From Chryseobacterium sp. 7 (GTDB lineage: Bacteria > Bacteroidota > Bacteroidia > Flavobacteriales > Weeksellaceae), in the NCBI RefSeq assembly GCF_003663845.1, contig NZ_RCCA01000001.1:806001-870000 (forward strand): 64,000 nt of DNA, in the 5' to 3' direction. Shown here in pieces: positions 25,930 through 35,378 of this stretch; position 1 is the stretch's first letter, and each line of letters starts with the position of its first letter. Position numbers and translations under genes: made by a program. A model generated the notes under the pieces. The model was not told the DNA's origin and ran no database searches. It was given only the letters and a program-made list of their open reading frames with translations.

Positions 25930-26763
25930 TTAAAAATTATTTCTATAGATCATTATATCATTATAGGCAGCATTGTAAGTCAGCTGTGTTCCTACGGTTA
26001 TGGTCTTAGCTCCATCAAAAGGGTTTCTGCAGTATCCATGCTGCTGCATCCACTCGCAAAGCTCTGTAATTTGGCTTTTATTGCTTGTAAAATAGAAGTA
26101 AGATGTATCTTCAATAGTCTTGAGTACATTGAGATAGTCTGACAATTTCCAATAATCATTACGGTTGTATGTTGTGGTATCTGTTGAGAGATAGGGAGGA
26201 TCAACTAAAAATACTACATCTGTATTATTTCTATAATCGGCAAATAAATCACGATAATCTTTTTTAGTTGTGTTTACCCCTTCAAGATAGCCCTCTGCAT
26301 AATAATCACTTAATCGCAGCCTATTATAGAATGTTTCTTTTTTCAGGTGTTCAAAGTTTGTCACATAATTCATGGAGAACAGTAACGATGATGATATGGT
26401 CACCCAGTCGATAAAACCTTGCTCATGGCTTATTCTTTCAATAATTTTAGAGCGAAGCTCATCACTTAGTCTTTCTTTGTCTTTTCTATTGGTATTTTTA
26501 GAACAGATTGCCCGAATATCAGCCAGTAAAGTATTGGTGTTATCAATATTCTCAATGCGTAATGTGTAATTATCAAAATCATTATAAATAACCGTTGCAT
26601 CCGGATAGAAATTTTTCACAGTATGGCTGAGCAGTCCCGATCCACCAAATAAATCTACATAGGTAGCATTGGGTGAGAATTCTTTTAAAGCTTCTTTAAA
26701 GTGTTTTAAAAATTTTCTTTTCTGTCCCTGAAAAGGCAAAGGAGCCTGAGTATAATTTTTCAT
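25930..26763 (-). CDS. Dam-family DNA adenine N6-methyltransferase
   Basis: 277-residue class-alpha (D12/MT-A70-unrelated) adenine methylase. The SAM motif is YVDLFGGSGLLSHTV (residues 40-54), the catalytic motif is VDPPYLS, and the N-terminal target motif PFQGQKRKF is the usual PFxxxK. There is no adjacent endonuclease, so it is an orphan methylase. Such enzymes are common in phages, where they protect the genome from host restriction. It is the last gene of the tail operon direction, 245 bp past the fibre gene. Confidence 0.88.
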   Translation of the reverse strand: MKNYTQAPLPFQGQKRKFLKHFKEALKEFSPNATYVDLFGGSGLLSHTVKNFYPDATVIYNDFDNYTLRIENIDNTNTLLADIRAICSKNTNRKDKERLSDELRSKIIERISHEQGFIDWVTISSSLLFSMNYVTNFEHLKKETFYNRLRLSDYYAEGYLEGVNTTKKDYRDLFADYRNNTDVVFLVDPPYLSTDTTTYNRNDYWKLSDYLNVLKTIEDTSYFYFTSNKSQITELCEWMQQHGYCRNPFDGAKTITVGTQLTYNAAYNDIMIYRNNF

Positions 26764-27007
26764 TGTGATTATTGTATTAAACGATTAATATATTAGCATC
26801 TCTGTAATAGCTTCTGAGTTTTTTTGTTCATCTTTTTGGGCATAGGCAATGCTGTCAAAAAACGAGATTACTACTTGTTAGAATGGCATATAATGTAGTC
26901 AGCTTATAATCCCACTTTATAAGGTATTTACCTAATGTGCAGAACAAACTGACTGTAAAAAGGTAATTTTTTGAATATTTTCGGGTACGTTTAAATGTTC
27001 GTACCTG
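26764..27007 (-). terminator. Gap between tail-fibre gene and Dam, with hairpin
   Basis: No gene seen. GGTACG (26984-26989) / CGTACC (27000-27005) forms a hairpin just after the fibre stop and could end the tail operon. The rest is AT-rich leader of the methylase gene. The gap is too short for a lysis gene. Confidence 0.45.
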
Positions 27008-28387
27008 TTAAGACAATAGAATTTTTCCCAGTAACTGCATACTGATAGAGCCTTGTCCTCCTCCGCCTAGTTGGAAAACAAACCTTTTCGGGTATAAATT
27101 GTAAGTACTGTTAAACTGTTGATACGTTTTGCCATTTCCTTCGGCGATGACATAGACGACTCCATTATAATAGGCAATATGAAAAGTATCGTTTCTTATG
27201 GCCAATGTAGTGCCAGGTAACATTCCTATTCCCCCGCCATCGTAGTACTGGACTCCATAGAATACGCTATCCCCGTTGCCGATTAACCCGCATCTCCAAA
27301 AGTTAACGAAGTTGGCTCCATAGTTGGTTAATTGGTTATTTAAAGAAAATGAGGCCATAAAACCGGCATTCACTTCGGCGGTACTTATTAAATTATCCGA
27401 GTAATAGAGGGTGTTTTGCGATCCAGATGAAATGGCTGTGTCATTTACGGAAGAATCCCCTCCTGAAGCTTTCTGCCAGTTTGTTATCCCTGTAAACTGG
27501 CTGTAAGTTAATCCTTCTTTTACGATTAATTCCGGGGAGCTTGCGTTTGTCATACCATTATGGGTTACAAAAACCTGGTAATATCCTTCTGGCTTTGTTT
27601 TCCAGTTGATTCCAAAATTCAGGTTATTGGGGAAATTCTGCAGTACAGTGAAATTATCCACATCATATGTTTCAGGTTCTGGAAGATTTGTACCGTTTAT
27701 ATCCTTCATTCTTTTAATTTTGATATAGGCGTTTGGGGTAACATTATCCACAAATAGATTGACTCCTACGAGTGTTGTATATTGAATGAAGTTCTTTGTA
27801 TTGTCAATAAAAGGAAGGAGTAGGACATCAATTCTTGGGGTTCCGGTAGAGAAGTTTTCCGTTGAGAGTTTGAGTCCATTTCTGAAGGTTGTTTTTTCGG
27901 CATCGGTTGCCAGAGAGGGAAAACGTAAGACGATATTTTTCCCGTTACTCCATGCCTCCTGGCCTGTTGAATCCTGGACCCTCATTCTAACAAAATTTGA
28001 ATCGATAGATTTATCGGGCAAATTTTTGAGGTAATAATAGAATCCTGCTGTATTTAGGGTCCAGTTTGCTCCTAATGTGAGTCCGGCTCCAGGAACGGAT
28101 GTCAATGCTGAATTGGCAACATTTTTTCCCAGATCACCGGCGAGCATTCTTCTGACATTATTATCCTGGTCAAGAATATAGGCATACTTAAAAACGGTAT
28201 CAGGACCTGAAACAGTCTGTGTTGTTTTATCGAGTTTTCCATCAATGCCTTTTTCATCGACAAAGTTATCATTAAACTCATCCACTATATAATACAGCAC
28301 GTCCCTGACTTTTTCGGCGGTAATTTCTCTGGCCTGATTGTCTTTGATGTTTAGGTTGATCTTATTTTTAATATTCGTTGTATCCAT
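27008..28387 (-). CDS. Tail fibre / distal tail protein
   Basis: 459-residue protein, unrecognised by motif. Its N-terminus (INLNIKDNQAREITAEKVRDVLYYIVDEFND) is of the type seen in Bacteroidota phage tail-fibre proteins, and the rest is beta-rich with a GGGGQGSISMQLLGKILLS end. It lies directly after the collar/fibre gene (1-bp spacing) at the distal end of the tail operon, where receptor-binding proteins normally sit. Confidence 0.65.
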   Translation of the reverse strand: MDTTNIKNKINLNIKDNQAREITAEKVRDVLYYIVDEFNDNFVDEKGIDGKLDKTTQTVSGPDTVFKYAYILDQDNNVRRMLAGDLGKNVANSALTSVPGAGLTLGANWTLNTAGFYYYLKNLPDKSIDSNFVRMRVQDSTGQEAWSNGKNIVLRFPSLATDAEKTTFRNGLKLSTENFSTGTPRIDVLLLPFIDNTKNFIQYTTLVGVNLFVDNVTPNAYIKIKRMKDINGTNLPEPETYDVDNFTVLQNFPNNLNFGINWKTKPEGYYQVFVTHNGMTNASSPELIVKEGLTYSQFTGITNWQKASGGDSSVNDTAISSGSQNTLYYSDNLISTAEVNAGFMASFSLNNQLTNYGANFVNFWRCGLIGNGDSVFYGVQYYDGGGIGMLPGTTLAIRNDTFHIAYYNGVVYVIAEGNGKTYQQFNSTYNLYPKRFVFQLGGGGQGSISMQLLGKILLS

Positions 28388-28388
28388 C

Positions 28389-29366
28389 TTAAAATCTTAT
28401 ATAAGGTGTTAGTGCTATGTTTTGCGGTCTTGTTTCATAGGTTCCTGCTTCCTGGGTTTCAGTATTTCTCCATTTAAAGTTATTTCCTCCGCCATTAAAT
28501 CCCCCTCCCAGCAGTGCAAATCCATCATAGGGATGAACATCGGTAATGAGGTGTTTGTGCTTTTTTAAAGCATCTGCCTGGAAAGATCCGTCCTGAATGT
28601 TTGCTGAATTTCTGTCCAGGTCTATGCCCCTTCCAGCGTCTAATCCACGAATGAAAAGACCTCGTAAATCCGGCACCCTGAAAGTAGAAGTACCATTGCC
28701 TGAAGAAAAATATCCGCTGTTTAAACCACTGCCACTGAGCCACTGGGAGTCTGTAACGATCTTGGAATATTTGCTGACCATTTGCCAAAGTCTTGGGAAA
28801 TCCGCTCGGTTAACAAGAGTGCCGTTTGCCGGGAGAGAGAAAGATTGCGGGGTATATCCATAGCGTACTTCGCCAATGTTTTCCAGATGAATATTTCCAC
28901 TGGTCAGATAGAGTTTACCTCCGTAGAATGCTGCTGAAAAGCTTTCTCCGCCATGTAACCACAAATCTGTTTTAAACTCATCATCGGGAGTTGCTTCTAT
29001 GGGGATTCCGGTTTCTATTTTTACGGCATTTCTGTTTGTCCCCAGTGCGGTGAAAGACATAACCTGGCCCTCAGTAATGCCTGAAGTATTTACTGTTACC
29101 ACTTTGCCGCTGGCTGTAATATCCAAAACGACGTCTTTATCCACGATATCAGGCAAAGTCAATTGAATGCTCTGTGAAACCTGCTTGATGGTTAGAGATT
29201 TTCTTTTGCTGAAATGATCATAAAGATACTTCGTTCTATTGGCCAGCTGCTGAGCCTGTCGGTTGGCAATTCCTCCGGACTGGGGATCACCTCCCCGTAC
29301 TACATCCGACTGTTCTATCTGATAGATGCTTTTTTCCCACTCTGCTGATTCCTGTAAAACTCCCAT
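28389..29366 (-). CDS. Phage tail-collar domain fibre protein
   Basis: 325-residue tail fibre protein. The N-terminal part (EWEKSIYQIEQSDVVRGGDPQSGGIANRQAQQLANRTKYLYDH) is of the tail-fibre attachment type. The C-terminus carries a collar domain (LPANGTLVNRADFPRLWQMV...FRVPDLRGLFIRGLDAGRGID, then RPQNIALTPYIRF). It corresponds to distal fibre genes of P2-like phages and probably contacts the host surface. Confidence 0.8.
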   Translation of the reverse strand: MGVLQESAEWEKSIYQIEQSDVVRGGDPQSGGIANRQAQQLANRTKYLYDHFSKRKSLTIKQVSQSIQLTLPDIVDKDVVLDITASGKVVTVNTSGITEGQVMSFTALGTNRNAVKIETGIPIEATPDDEFKTDLWLHGGESFSAAFYGGKLYLTSGNIHLENIGEVRYGYTPQSFSLPANGTLVNRADFPRLWQMVSKYSKIVTDSQWLSGSGLNSGYFSSGNGTSTFRVPDLRGLFIRGLDAGRGIDLDRNSANIQDGSFQADALKKHKHLITDVHPYDGFALLGGGFNGGGNNFKWRNTETQEAGTYETRPQNIALTPYIRF

Positions 29367-29367
29367 T

Positions 29368-29808
29368 TTAGTTAATTGTTATGGTCCAGATTCCTGTTAA
29401 AATAATTGCTGATGTCTTGAGTATTTCCGGTCTGGTTTTTCTTGAAAACATGACCAGATCTGCATTAAAAAGTCCCAGCTCTGTAATTTTGAGTCCGTTG
29501 GCCTCCCCAGCAGCTAAAGAAAAAGTAAATTGTACCTTACTCATGGAAGGGTAGGTAACGCTATCTATATTTTTATAGAACCCATTGACCAGGGCATTGT
29601 CTTGTGGGGAGGGATCGGCGAGGCCTTCACCAAAACCTACTTTGGAAATACTTTTCCCGGAAAGATCTCCGCCCAGTAGTTTGGCTACGTTGATGATTCC
29701 TCCGGAAACAATAAGATTATCACCGCTCATCCGCTCCAGGGTTTGTCGTGTTGCCGAATCTTTTACAATGATTTCCAGGGATCCTTTTGTTACTATATTT
29801 TCTTTCAT
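29368..29808 (-). CDS. Tail-collar fibre N-terminal-like protein (P2 gpH N-terminus type)
   Basis: 146-residue protein resembling the N-terminal baseplate-attachment part of P2-type fibre proteins (SKVGFGEGLADPSPQDNALVNGFYKNID, then LKITELGLFNADLVMFSRKTRPEILK). Here it is a separate gene between gpI and the collar protein. The neighbours abut within 1-2 bp. Confidence 0.7.
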   Translation of the reverse strand: MKENIVTKGSLEIIVKDSATRQTLERMSGDNLIVSGGIINVAKLLGGDLSGKSISKVGFGEGLADPSPQDNALVNGFYKNIDSVTYPSMSKVQFTFSLAAGEANGLKITELGLFNADLVMFSRKTRPEILKTSAIILTGIWTITIN

Positions 29809-29809
29809 A

Positions 29810-30442
29810 TCAGCTTATTATGATTTCTAAAACATCATTATCGTTGTTGTAATTTTTTTCACCATTGTAGGTGTAGGTTCCATCGTATGTAAAGTCACCC
29901 CCTAAGAATACCGCGTCTTCACTTTCTATTCCGGGAGCTTCGTAGCTGTCATCTTTTATTGTAAGATCCTCATCGAAATCGAGTTTAAATTCAAATCCCA
30001 TGAGATGTGAGCGTTCATTCTTATAGGCTTTGACCATGGCCAGAGCATCTTCAATACGCTGTGGATCTACAGCATTCTGTCCAATACCCAGTTCAATGGT
30101 AAATCCTGCCCAGTGGTTTACATGCTCTGTAATGGTTGCATCGGGAAATCCGACTGTTCTCAGGGCTTCTTTGATGGCCCAGAGCGTCCCTTTATACCTG
30201 TGAAGCTCAATTCCTCTTTTGATAAGGTCTCTTTTCTTTTCGGTGGTGTCTGCGAGTTTCCATCCATTGTAGCCCATGAGATCAAACTGAATCGCTAATG
30301 TTCTTAGGACTGATTCCGGTACGGAATCAATCATATATACGAGCAGAGTATCTAGCTCTATGGCATTAAAACGCTTTTTGGCCAAAAGGTCAAAAGCGAT
30401 AATATGGGGTTGCTGCAAGCTCTCGGGCAGGAGATTATTCAT
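29810..30442 (-). CDS. Phage tail protein I (baseplate wedge)
   Basis: 210-residue P2 gpI-type protein (LLPESLQQPHIIAFDLLAKKRFNAIELDTLLVYMIDSVPESVLRTLAIQFDLMGYNGW; GTLWAIKEALRTVGF). It bridges baseplate J and the fibres. It overlaps the J gene by 8 bp. Confidence 0.85.
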   Translation of the reverse strand: MNNLLPESLQQPHIIAFDLLAKKRFNAIELDTLLVYMIDSVPESVLRTLAIQFDLMGYNGWKLADTTEKKRDLIKRGIELHRYKGTLWAIKEALRTVGFPDATITEHVNHWAGFTIELGIGQNAVDPQRIEDALAMVKAYKNERSHLMGFEFKLDFDEDLTIKDDSYEAPGIESEDAVFLGGDFTYDGTYTYNGEKNYNNDNDVLEIIIS

Positions 30443-31538
30443 CGCTATATCCTGTTACTTTAACATTGACCCCCGAGCATAGGGCCACCTGATCTTCACC
30501 GACAAGGATTGTCGATAAAGGTGAATTTACCTTAACCTCATACACAGAATCTACTTTCATGGCTTCTCCTATAATTTTTTCGATAACCACGTCAAGTCCT
30601 GTTTTCATCTTCCTGCTGCTGGCATAATTGATGAGTTTATCATGTACCATAGCGATAACTTCCGAACTTAAAGCCCCTGTGATTAATGTGAGATCAACAT
30701 CAATCTGGTAACTTTTAGCGGTAGGGGGCAGTACGATAACTGTGTCTGTGAGGGGCCGTACTTTTTCATCGTTACATGCCATCTTTACTTCATCTAAAAT
30801 GCCCTGGCTGGGTAATTCTCCATCTTTCATTAATGGATAAATATTAACCTGTCCCGGAACAGGGGAGGTGATTCCTACATCCATAATTGCCGCATTGGCG
30901 CTGCGTGCAAAAAAAGCATACGCTCCGCGGCTTCCCGCATTGCTGAATGATTGTGGGGCCAGCATAATACGCTGGCGCAAAGCTTCGTCCGATTCTTCAT
31001 TACTTCCTCCTGTGGAGGTATTGATATTAGTGACAGAATACAGATAAGGCTGAGGGTCCAATATGATTGATATTTCCCCGGGATTCAATCCATTAGCCTG
31101 TGCGCCGTTATTCACACTGACAAGTGATGCTGTTTTTTCATCTTCATCAGCCTGAAGGATGACATCCTCCATGAGAGCAAATACCTCCCCGGTATTATTA
31201 GACTGAATTCTGATGCCCTTTGGTATGGTGAGAACTCCGTGTCCTGGCGTACATTTCATTTTTACCTGAACGAAAGCCTTAGAAGGTGGAAGTCTTTTTA
31301 CGCCGACCAGATCTCCCAGGAAATCTAAAAAGGGAGCAGAGCTGAAGGCGACCAGATTCTGTGTTGCGGCGTTTTGGATCTGTGTTCTTAATAATACTTC
31401 ACGATAGGCCAAGGCATTAATCAGCAATTGTTCTACCTGTCCGGGATAAAGGGTCTGCCCGGTCATCTGCTCGTAGTCCGATTTTATCTCGCGGATAATG
31501 GTTTCAGGGTCTATATCTATAAATTCAGGTGCTTCCAT
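30435..31538 (-). CDS. Baseplate J-like protein
   Basis: 367-residue P2 gpJ / T4 gp6-type wedge protein. Features include the N-terminal YEQMTGQTLYPGQVEQLLINALAYREVLLRTQIQNAA, the core GGSNEESDEALRQRIMLAPQSFSNAGSRGAY and the C-terminal KIIGEAMKVDSVYEVKV. It shares a one-base overlap with the gp25-like gene. Confidence 0.9.
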   Translation of the reverse strand: MEAPEFIDIDPETIIREIKSDYEQMTGQTLYPGQVEQLLINALAYREVLLRTQIQNAATQNLVAFSSAPFLDFLGDLVGVKRLPPSKAFVQVKMKCTPGHGVLTIPKGIRIQSNNTGEVFALMEDVILQADEDEKTASLVSVNNGAQANGLNPGEISIILDPQPYLYSVTNINTSTGGSNEESDEALRQRIMLAPQSFSNAGSRGAYAFFARSANAAIMDVGITSPVPGQVNIYPLMKDGELPSQGILDEVKMACNDEKVRPLTDTVIVLPPTAKSYQIDVDLTLITGALSSEVIAMVHDKLINYASSRKMKTGLDVVIEKIIGEAMKVDSVYEVKVNSPLSTILVGEDQVALCSGVNVKVTGYSDE

Positions 31539-32455
31539 TATATTTCAAAGTCTTCATTAAAATCAGAGCTAAAAGCCCCTTTTGTTAATAGGTTAATTTC
31601 TAACGTATAGCCATCTAAAGGCTCACTTGCTATGAGCACTAAATAATTGTCTTTCAAGATCCACTTCCCATAGTCTTTGTATTGCTGACTTACGAAATTC
31701 AACGCTTCATTTTCTGTCTCAAAACCTTCTGATGGCCATGGCGATATTCTTTTCCCCTCTTTCTTTAATACAACATTGTAATTCATAAGATCGTATCTCT
31801 CTGGAAATGGTGCGTGTAATTCACCAGTAACACTTGTGATGGCTAGTTTACCGGATGCTCCTAATTGGGTATTGATATACACAATCACCTTGTTTTCCTG
31901 GATGAGTAGATACCAATTGCCAAAATTTCCCCAAAATTGATGAACCCATTTCATCATTTCATTAATAGACAGGAAACCATTTTGTGGACTCGCTGGAGTA
32001 ACCTCCCCACCCTCTAAAGACATCTCAATGAAATACAGGAATGCATCAGGCAGGTAGGAAGCGGAAAGAGCCAAAGGCGTGGTGTCCTGTTTCAGGGAAT
32101 ACTGAAAGGTACCCGTGTAATTCTCTCCGGTTTTGTAGATAATACCCAAAATAACATTGCTTTTACCCTCTGTTGTATCCAGCTCATGAAGAATTTTTTC
32201 AATGGTTATCCTGGGTTCATATGATTGCAGGGCCTGAATGATTTCTCTTTTCATGTTGGGAATTGATGCTGATAGGGGTTTATCGAGCCATTTCCAGATA
32301 TCACTTCCAAAATCCGGTCTCAGGGGATCTTCGCCTTTGCGTGTACTGAGAATAAGAGCAATACACTGCTGAATATCATCATATCCGGTGACCACCTTAC
32401 CTGTATTGTTAAGGTCTAACTGCCAGTTTTTTGTAGGGATATCGCTTACTTGCAT
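31538..32455 (-). CDS. Baseplate gpW/gp25-like protein with C-terminal extension
   Basis: 305-residue protein. Residues 1-120 are the gp25/P2 gpW wedge domain (VVTGYDDIQQCIALILSTRKGEDPLRPDFGSDIWKWLD...ALQSYEPRITIEKI). Usual members end there. This one has about 185 further residues with two related segments (MKWVHQFWGNFGNWYLLIQENKVIVYI and LNFVSQQYKDYGKWILKDNYLVLIA), suggesting a duplicated small domain of unknown role. A conserved late-gene motif lies 38 bp upstream. Confidence 0.82.
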   Translation of the reverse strand: MQVSDIPTKNWQLDLNNTGKVVTGYDDIQQCIALILSTRKGEDPLRPDFGSDIWKWLDKPLSASIPNMKREIIQALQSYEPRITIEKILHELDTTEGKSNVILGIIYKTGENYTGTFQYSLKQDTTPLALSASYLPDAFLYFIEMSLEGGEVTPASPQNGFLSINEMMKWVHQFWGNFGNWYLLIQENKVIVYINTQLGASGKLAITSVTGELHAPFPERYDLMNYNVVLKKEGKRISPWPSEGFETENEALNFVSQQYKDYGKWILKDNYLVLIASEPLDGYTLEINLLTKGAFSSDFNEDFEI

Positions 32456-32493
32456 AGGACAAACTTAATGCCTTGTTGTGGGAAAATTTTTGC

Positions 32494-32503
32494 TGAATAT
32501 TTG
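32494..32503 (-). promoter_or_regulatory. Late-gene motif, copy D
   Basis: The minus strand reads GGCAAATATTCAGCAA, 38 bp before the gp25-like ATG. It is related to copies at 38098, 43501 and 48697. Confidence 0.45.
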
Positions 32504-32506
32504 CCT

Positions 32507-32728
32507 TTATGAGATGGTTCCTGTCCCTTCCCCTGAGGTGGATCCAGAGCCACCGGAGGTTGTTACCGGAATTCCGGCAGCAACTGTTACCGTAGCGCTC
32601 TTAACAAATGCATCAATAGCCTCTGAGAGTCTTTGGGCAAATTCTTCTTTGCTGTCCGTTTCTTTGCTTTCCATATCAGATAGAATGGCTTTAATTTCGG
32701 TTTTTAATGTATTTTTATCTAATGGCAT
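32507..32728 (-). CDS. Small tail-module protein, unknown
   Basis: 73-residue protein with an N-terminal helix (DKNTLKTEIKAILSDMESK...EEFAQRLSEAIDAFVKSATV) and a Gly/Ser/Thr-rich tail (TTSGGSGSTSGEGTGTIS). It overlaps the gpV stop by one base. Its position between gpV and gp25 suggests a baseplate or spike accessory, but no family was recognised. Confidence 0.65.
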   Translation of the reverse strand: MPLDKNTLKTEIKAILSDMESKETDSKEEFAQRLSEAIDAFVKSATVTVAAGIPVTTSGGSGSTSGEGTGTIS

Positions 32729-33225
32729 CAGGATAGTATTTTTTCGTATTTCTGTTCGAACTGGTTTAATCGCTCTATGGTATCGGGCAGGAGTCCTACG
32801 CTGGGTCCTGAGGATGTTTTGACTTTGAGGTTTTCAATGAGTATTTTTAAGTCCTCAAACAATTCCTTAAAACTAACTTCCGGATTGCTGATCTTGAATT
32901 TCCCGCTTGCTTTATCAATTTCCAGTCTAAATTTACCATCGTTCATTTCTGTGATGAGCTTATCTTCACGGGCTCCTTGTGGCGGCTTATCTTTTCGGGA
33001 ATAGATGGCCCCTCCCACGACTCCGAATTCACAGTTTTCATCCATCAGGCACCATACCTGCTCATTGATTGAAAATGGGAATGTGTATTTGTCCTTTTTT
33101 GAAGCCGGTACAGATACCGGCAGGGGATTGCTGACGATCTGATCGCTGGCAAAGTTCACTCTGACACACCCTTTAGCGTGGTCTATTTCTGTTATAAATC
33201 CGAATTTTAGCATTGTGGTGGTCAA
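32728..33225 (-). CDS. Baseplate assembly protein V (spike)
   Basis: 165-residue P2 gpV-type protein. It has an OB-like N-terminal domain (FGFITEIDHAKGCVRVNFASDQIVSNPLPVSVPASKKDKYTFPFSINEQVWCLMDE, then GAIYSRKDKPP), a beta-helical middle (FRLEIDKASGKFKISNPEVSF) and a helical C-terminus. It would form the central membrane-piercing spike. Confidence 0.82.
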   Translation of the reverse strand: MTTTMLKFGFITEIDHAKGCVRVNFASDQIVSNPLPVSVPASKKDKYTFPFSINEQVWCLMDENCEFGVVGGAIYSRKDKPPQGAREDKLITEMNDGKFRLEIDKASGKFKISNPEVSFKELFEDLKILIENLKVKTSSGPSVGLLPDTIERLNQFEQKYEKILS

Positions 33226-33256
33226 TTTTTTAAGGATTCTCCAGTTGGCTTTATCA

Positions 33257-34318
33257 TTAAAACTTACTGGCTGCTGTCTTTTTTATTTTTTTCGGGGTAT
33301 TTCTTTCGGTCTGTTTTTCTAGCTCCTCCTTACCTCCTACCTTATAGATCTCTGCATCTACCAGCCAGCCGCTGGTACTGCTCAAGGTATGAGAAGCACT
33401 TTTGATCAGATAATCCCCGGAAAGTCTTCCCAGGCGATGCAGGGAAATGATATTGCCACTTATTAGAACCACAGATCCGGGAAGGGAAATATTTCCTGAT
33501 TGCTGCATTTTATTAGCTTCCCGGAGGGCTGATTTTGTCATCTGCTGTGCCTGCTCGATACTATCTACGCTCTGTTCTAAATGCAGGATATCATCAGCAT
33601 TGGGAAGTCCTCCCTCAGAGGTCTTATACTCAATAATGGATCCTGCTTCCGGATTGTGAAATCGGATAGATGCGGAGCTATAGGTGCCAAAAGTTCTATC
33701 CGTTAAAGAGAAGCTGATTAGATCCGTTTTATCGAAATAGGCTACGGCCTGTTTACCCTCCAATTCTTCGTTTTTAATAAAAATTAAATTCTGATCCCTG
33801 ACATTGAAGGTATAGCCGTATCTGGAAGCGAGTTTTTTGAGCGTGGTCAGATTGCCTTTTTTCTGCTGCACGAGCCTTTCTACTGTTATATTACTGATAG
33901 AGCCAATGACTTTCAATCCTAGATCTGCTGCGATGGTATGCACGATCTGAGAAAGGGTTTTCTTTTCGTGAACATGGCTTTTTAGGGTTCTTTTCTGTCC
34001 CTGTTTAAATCCGGCTGCGATACAGCGTATATTGACTGCATCGGGGCTGCCGTACAATTCAATCTCATCAATTTCAAAGATTCCGCAATCTAAGACCTCA
34101 GCTCCTAAAATTCCGATTTGAGCGGTAATTGTGGCTCCTTTCTCCGGATACCACTCAGATTGCCATTTACCCTGTGAATCTTCCAGGGTTATATCCAGTG
34201 TATCAGCTTCTGACATATGATCGGTATACCCCAAAGACATGAGGCTTTTGCTTACATCTGCGGTAATGTTTTTACCATTATAGAGTACTTTGATGTATAT
34301 CTGATCTATTGTTTCCAT
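33257..34318 (-). CDS. Late control D-type tail hub protein
   Basis: 353-residue P2 gpD / T4 gp27-like baseplate hub. It has the gpD pattern DQIYIKVLYNGKNITADVSKSLMSLGYTDHMSEADTLDITLEDSQGKW, RYGYTFNVRDQNLIFI and GDYLIKSASHTLSSTSGWLVDAEIYK. It overlaps tail X by 13 bp. In these tails it sits between the tube and the spike. Confidence 0.85.
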   Translation of the reverse strand: METIDQIYIKVLYNGKNITADVSKSLMSLGYTDHMSEADTLDITLEDSQGKWQSEWYPEKGATITAQIGILGAEVLDCGIFEIDEIELYGSPDAVNIRCIAAGFKQGQKRTLKSHVHEKKTLSQIVHTIAADLGLKVIGSISNITVERLVQQKKGNLTTLKKLASRYGYTFNVRDQNLIFIKNEELEGKQAVAYFDKTDLISFSLTDRTFGTYSSASIRFHNPEAGSIIEYKTSEGGLPNADDILHLEQSVDSIEQAQQMTKSALREANKMQQSGNISLPGSVVLISGNIISLHRLGRLSGDYLIKSASHTLSSTSGWLVDAEIYKVGGKEELEKQTERNTPKKIKKTAASKF

Positions 34319-34527
34319 GGCGGTAATTGGTCTTTATCGGCTTTGAGGTTGTAACTTTCCAATACTGGAACCTCCAGCACTGTACCTGCTTTTAGTCTTT
34401 CAGAAATGGGCACCTGGGGATTAGCAGAAATTAATCGTGGAATTTCTCTCACGGTTCCATACATTTTCCAGGAAATGGAATCCCATCTCTCTCCATCTTG
34501 CGTGATATATTGAATCGTATCGGCCAT
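34306..34527 (-). CDS. Tail protein X (LysM-like)
   Basis: 73-residue P2 gpX-type protein with a LysM-like fold (YITQDGERWDSISWKMYGTVREIPRLISANPQVP, then LKAGTVLEVPVL). Its ATG overlaps the U stop. Confidence 0.85.
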   Translation of the reverse strand: MADTIQYITQDGERWDSISWKMYGTVREIPRLISANPQVPISERLKAGTVLEVPVLESYNLKADKDQLPPWKQ

Positions 34528-35378
34528 TATATTTTTCTTAGAATAATATCATTAGTGAATACGGTAGAAGCGGTATTAACCGCCCTGATTCCGTTCTTTA
34601 CATTCAAAACAGAAACTTTTACCTCTTCTGGTTTAAAAGGCTCTTTCATTAAACTTTTACCCTCTGTGAGCTGAGCCATAGAGTGGTTAAGGGCTGAAAT
34701 AATACCGGCTGCATTATGGATCTGCTGCTGGGTTTTGGAAATAGCATCTATTGCTTTGGTCATGCTGTTTTGAGCTTCTTCCACCGTTTTTTTCACGGGG
34801 TCAAATAAAGACGCGGGATTGTCCACTTGGAGGGTTTGATTGGCGGCCTCAGCGGCCTCCCATGCTTTTAACTGGGCATCCATGAGTGCTTTATGGGCCT
34901 GTGCTTCTGATGTTCTGGGTTGTGGGGGGAGCTTATTGATCTGCTCTTTATCTCCAACAGCCCGTGCATTTTTCCTTGCATTGATTTTTTTCTTATCAGC
35001 ATCAGGGACAACTTCTAAGAGAGACAGCGAAACCTGGATCTCAATAGGGGAGCCATCGCTGAAAGTCTGCGAGATGGTCTTCGCTGCGGATTTGAGTACA
35101 AAATCGTTGATATACTCCCCATTGCCTAATATCAGCGGTAATATTTCTCCTGTGCTTTTCCAGGTTTCAAAATCCTGTAATTCCTGATTGATATTACAGA
35201 AGTCGGCTCTTAAGGTGAGCTGTAGGGATAATTCTTCCAGGGTTTCACTCCCCAACTCAAGCCTTGGCTTGGAGCCTATCAAATCATACTGGGAGAGTAC
35301 GGCCTCGTTTCCGGAATAAGACCAGCTTTCCGGGGCGTAAAGCCCTGAAAATTCTTTATTGCCTAATTGAAATATCAT
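34527..35378 (-). CDS. Tail protein U with coiled C-terminal extension
   Basis: 283-residue protein. Residues 1-130 are P2 gpU-like (FQLGNKEFSGLYAPESWSYSGNEAVLSQYDLIGSKPRLELGSETLEELSLQLTL). The remaining half is helical and Ala/Gln-rich (ARKNARAV...AHKALMDAQLKAWEAAEAANQTLQVDNPASLF), longer than usual gpU. It overlaps the tape-measure gene by 4 bp. Confidence 0.8.
   Translation of the reverse strand: MIFQLGNKEFSGLYAPESWSYSGNEAVLSQYDLIGSKPRLELGSETLEELSLQLTLRADFCNINQELQDFETWKSTGEILPLILGNGEYINDFVLKSAAKTISQTFSDGSPIEIQVSLSLLEVVPDADKKKINARKNARAVGDKEQINKLPPQPRTSEAQAHKALMDAQLKAWEAAEAANQTLQVDNPASLFDPVKKTVEEAQNSMTKAIDAISKTQQQIHNAAGIISALNHSMAQLTEGKSLMKEPFKPEEVKVSVLNVKNGIRAVNTASTVFTNDIILRKI

Noticed and set aside
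25674..26009. 111-residue plus-strand ORF in the RHS-Dam gap
   Set aside because: It runs through the structured RNA and its stem-loops and into the antisense of the Dam gene; composition is not coding-like.
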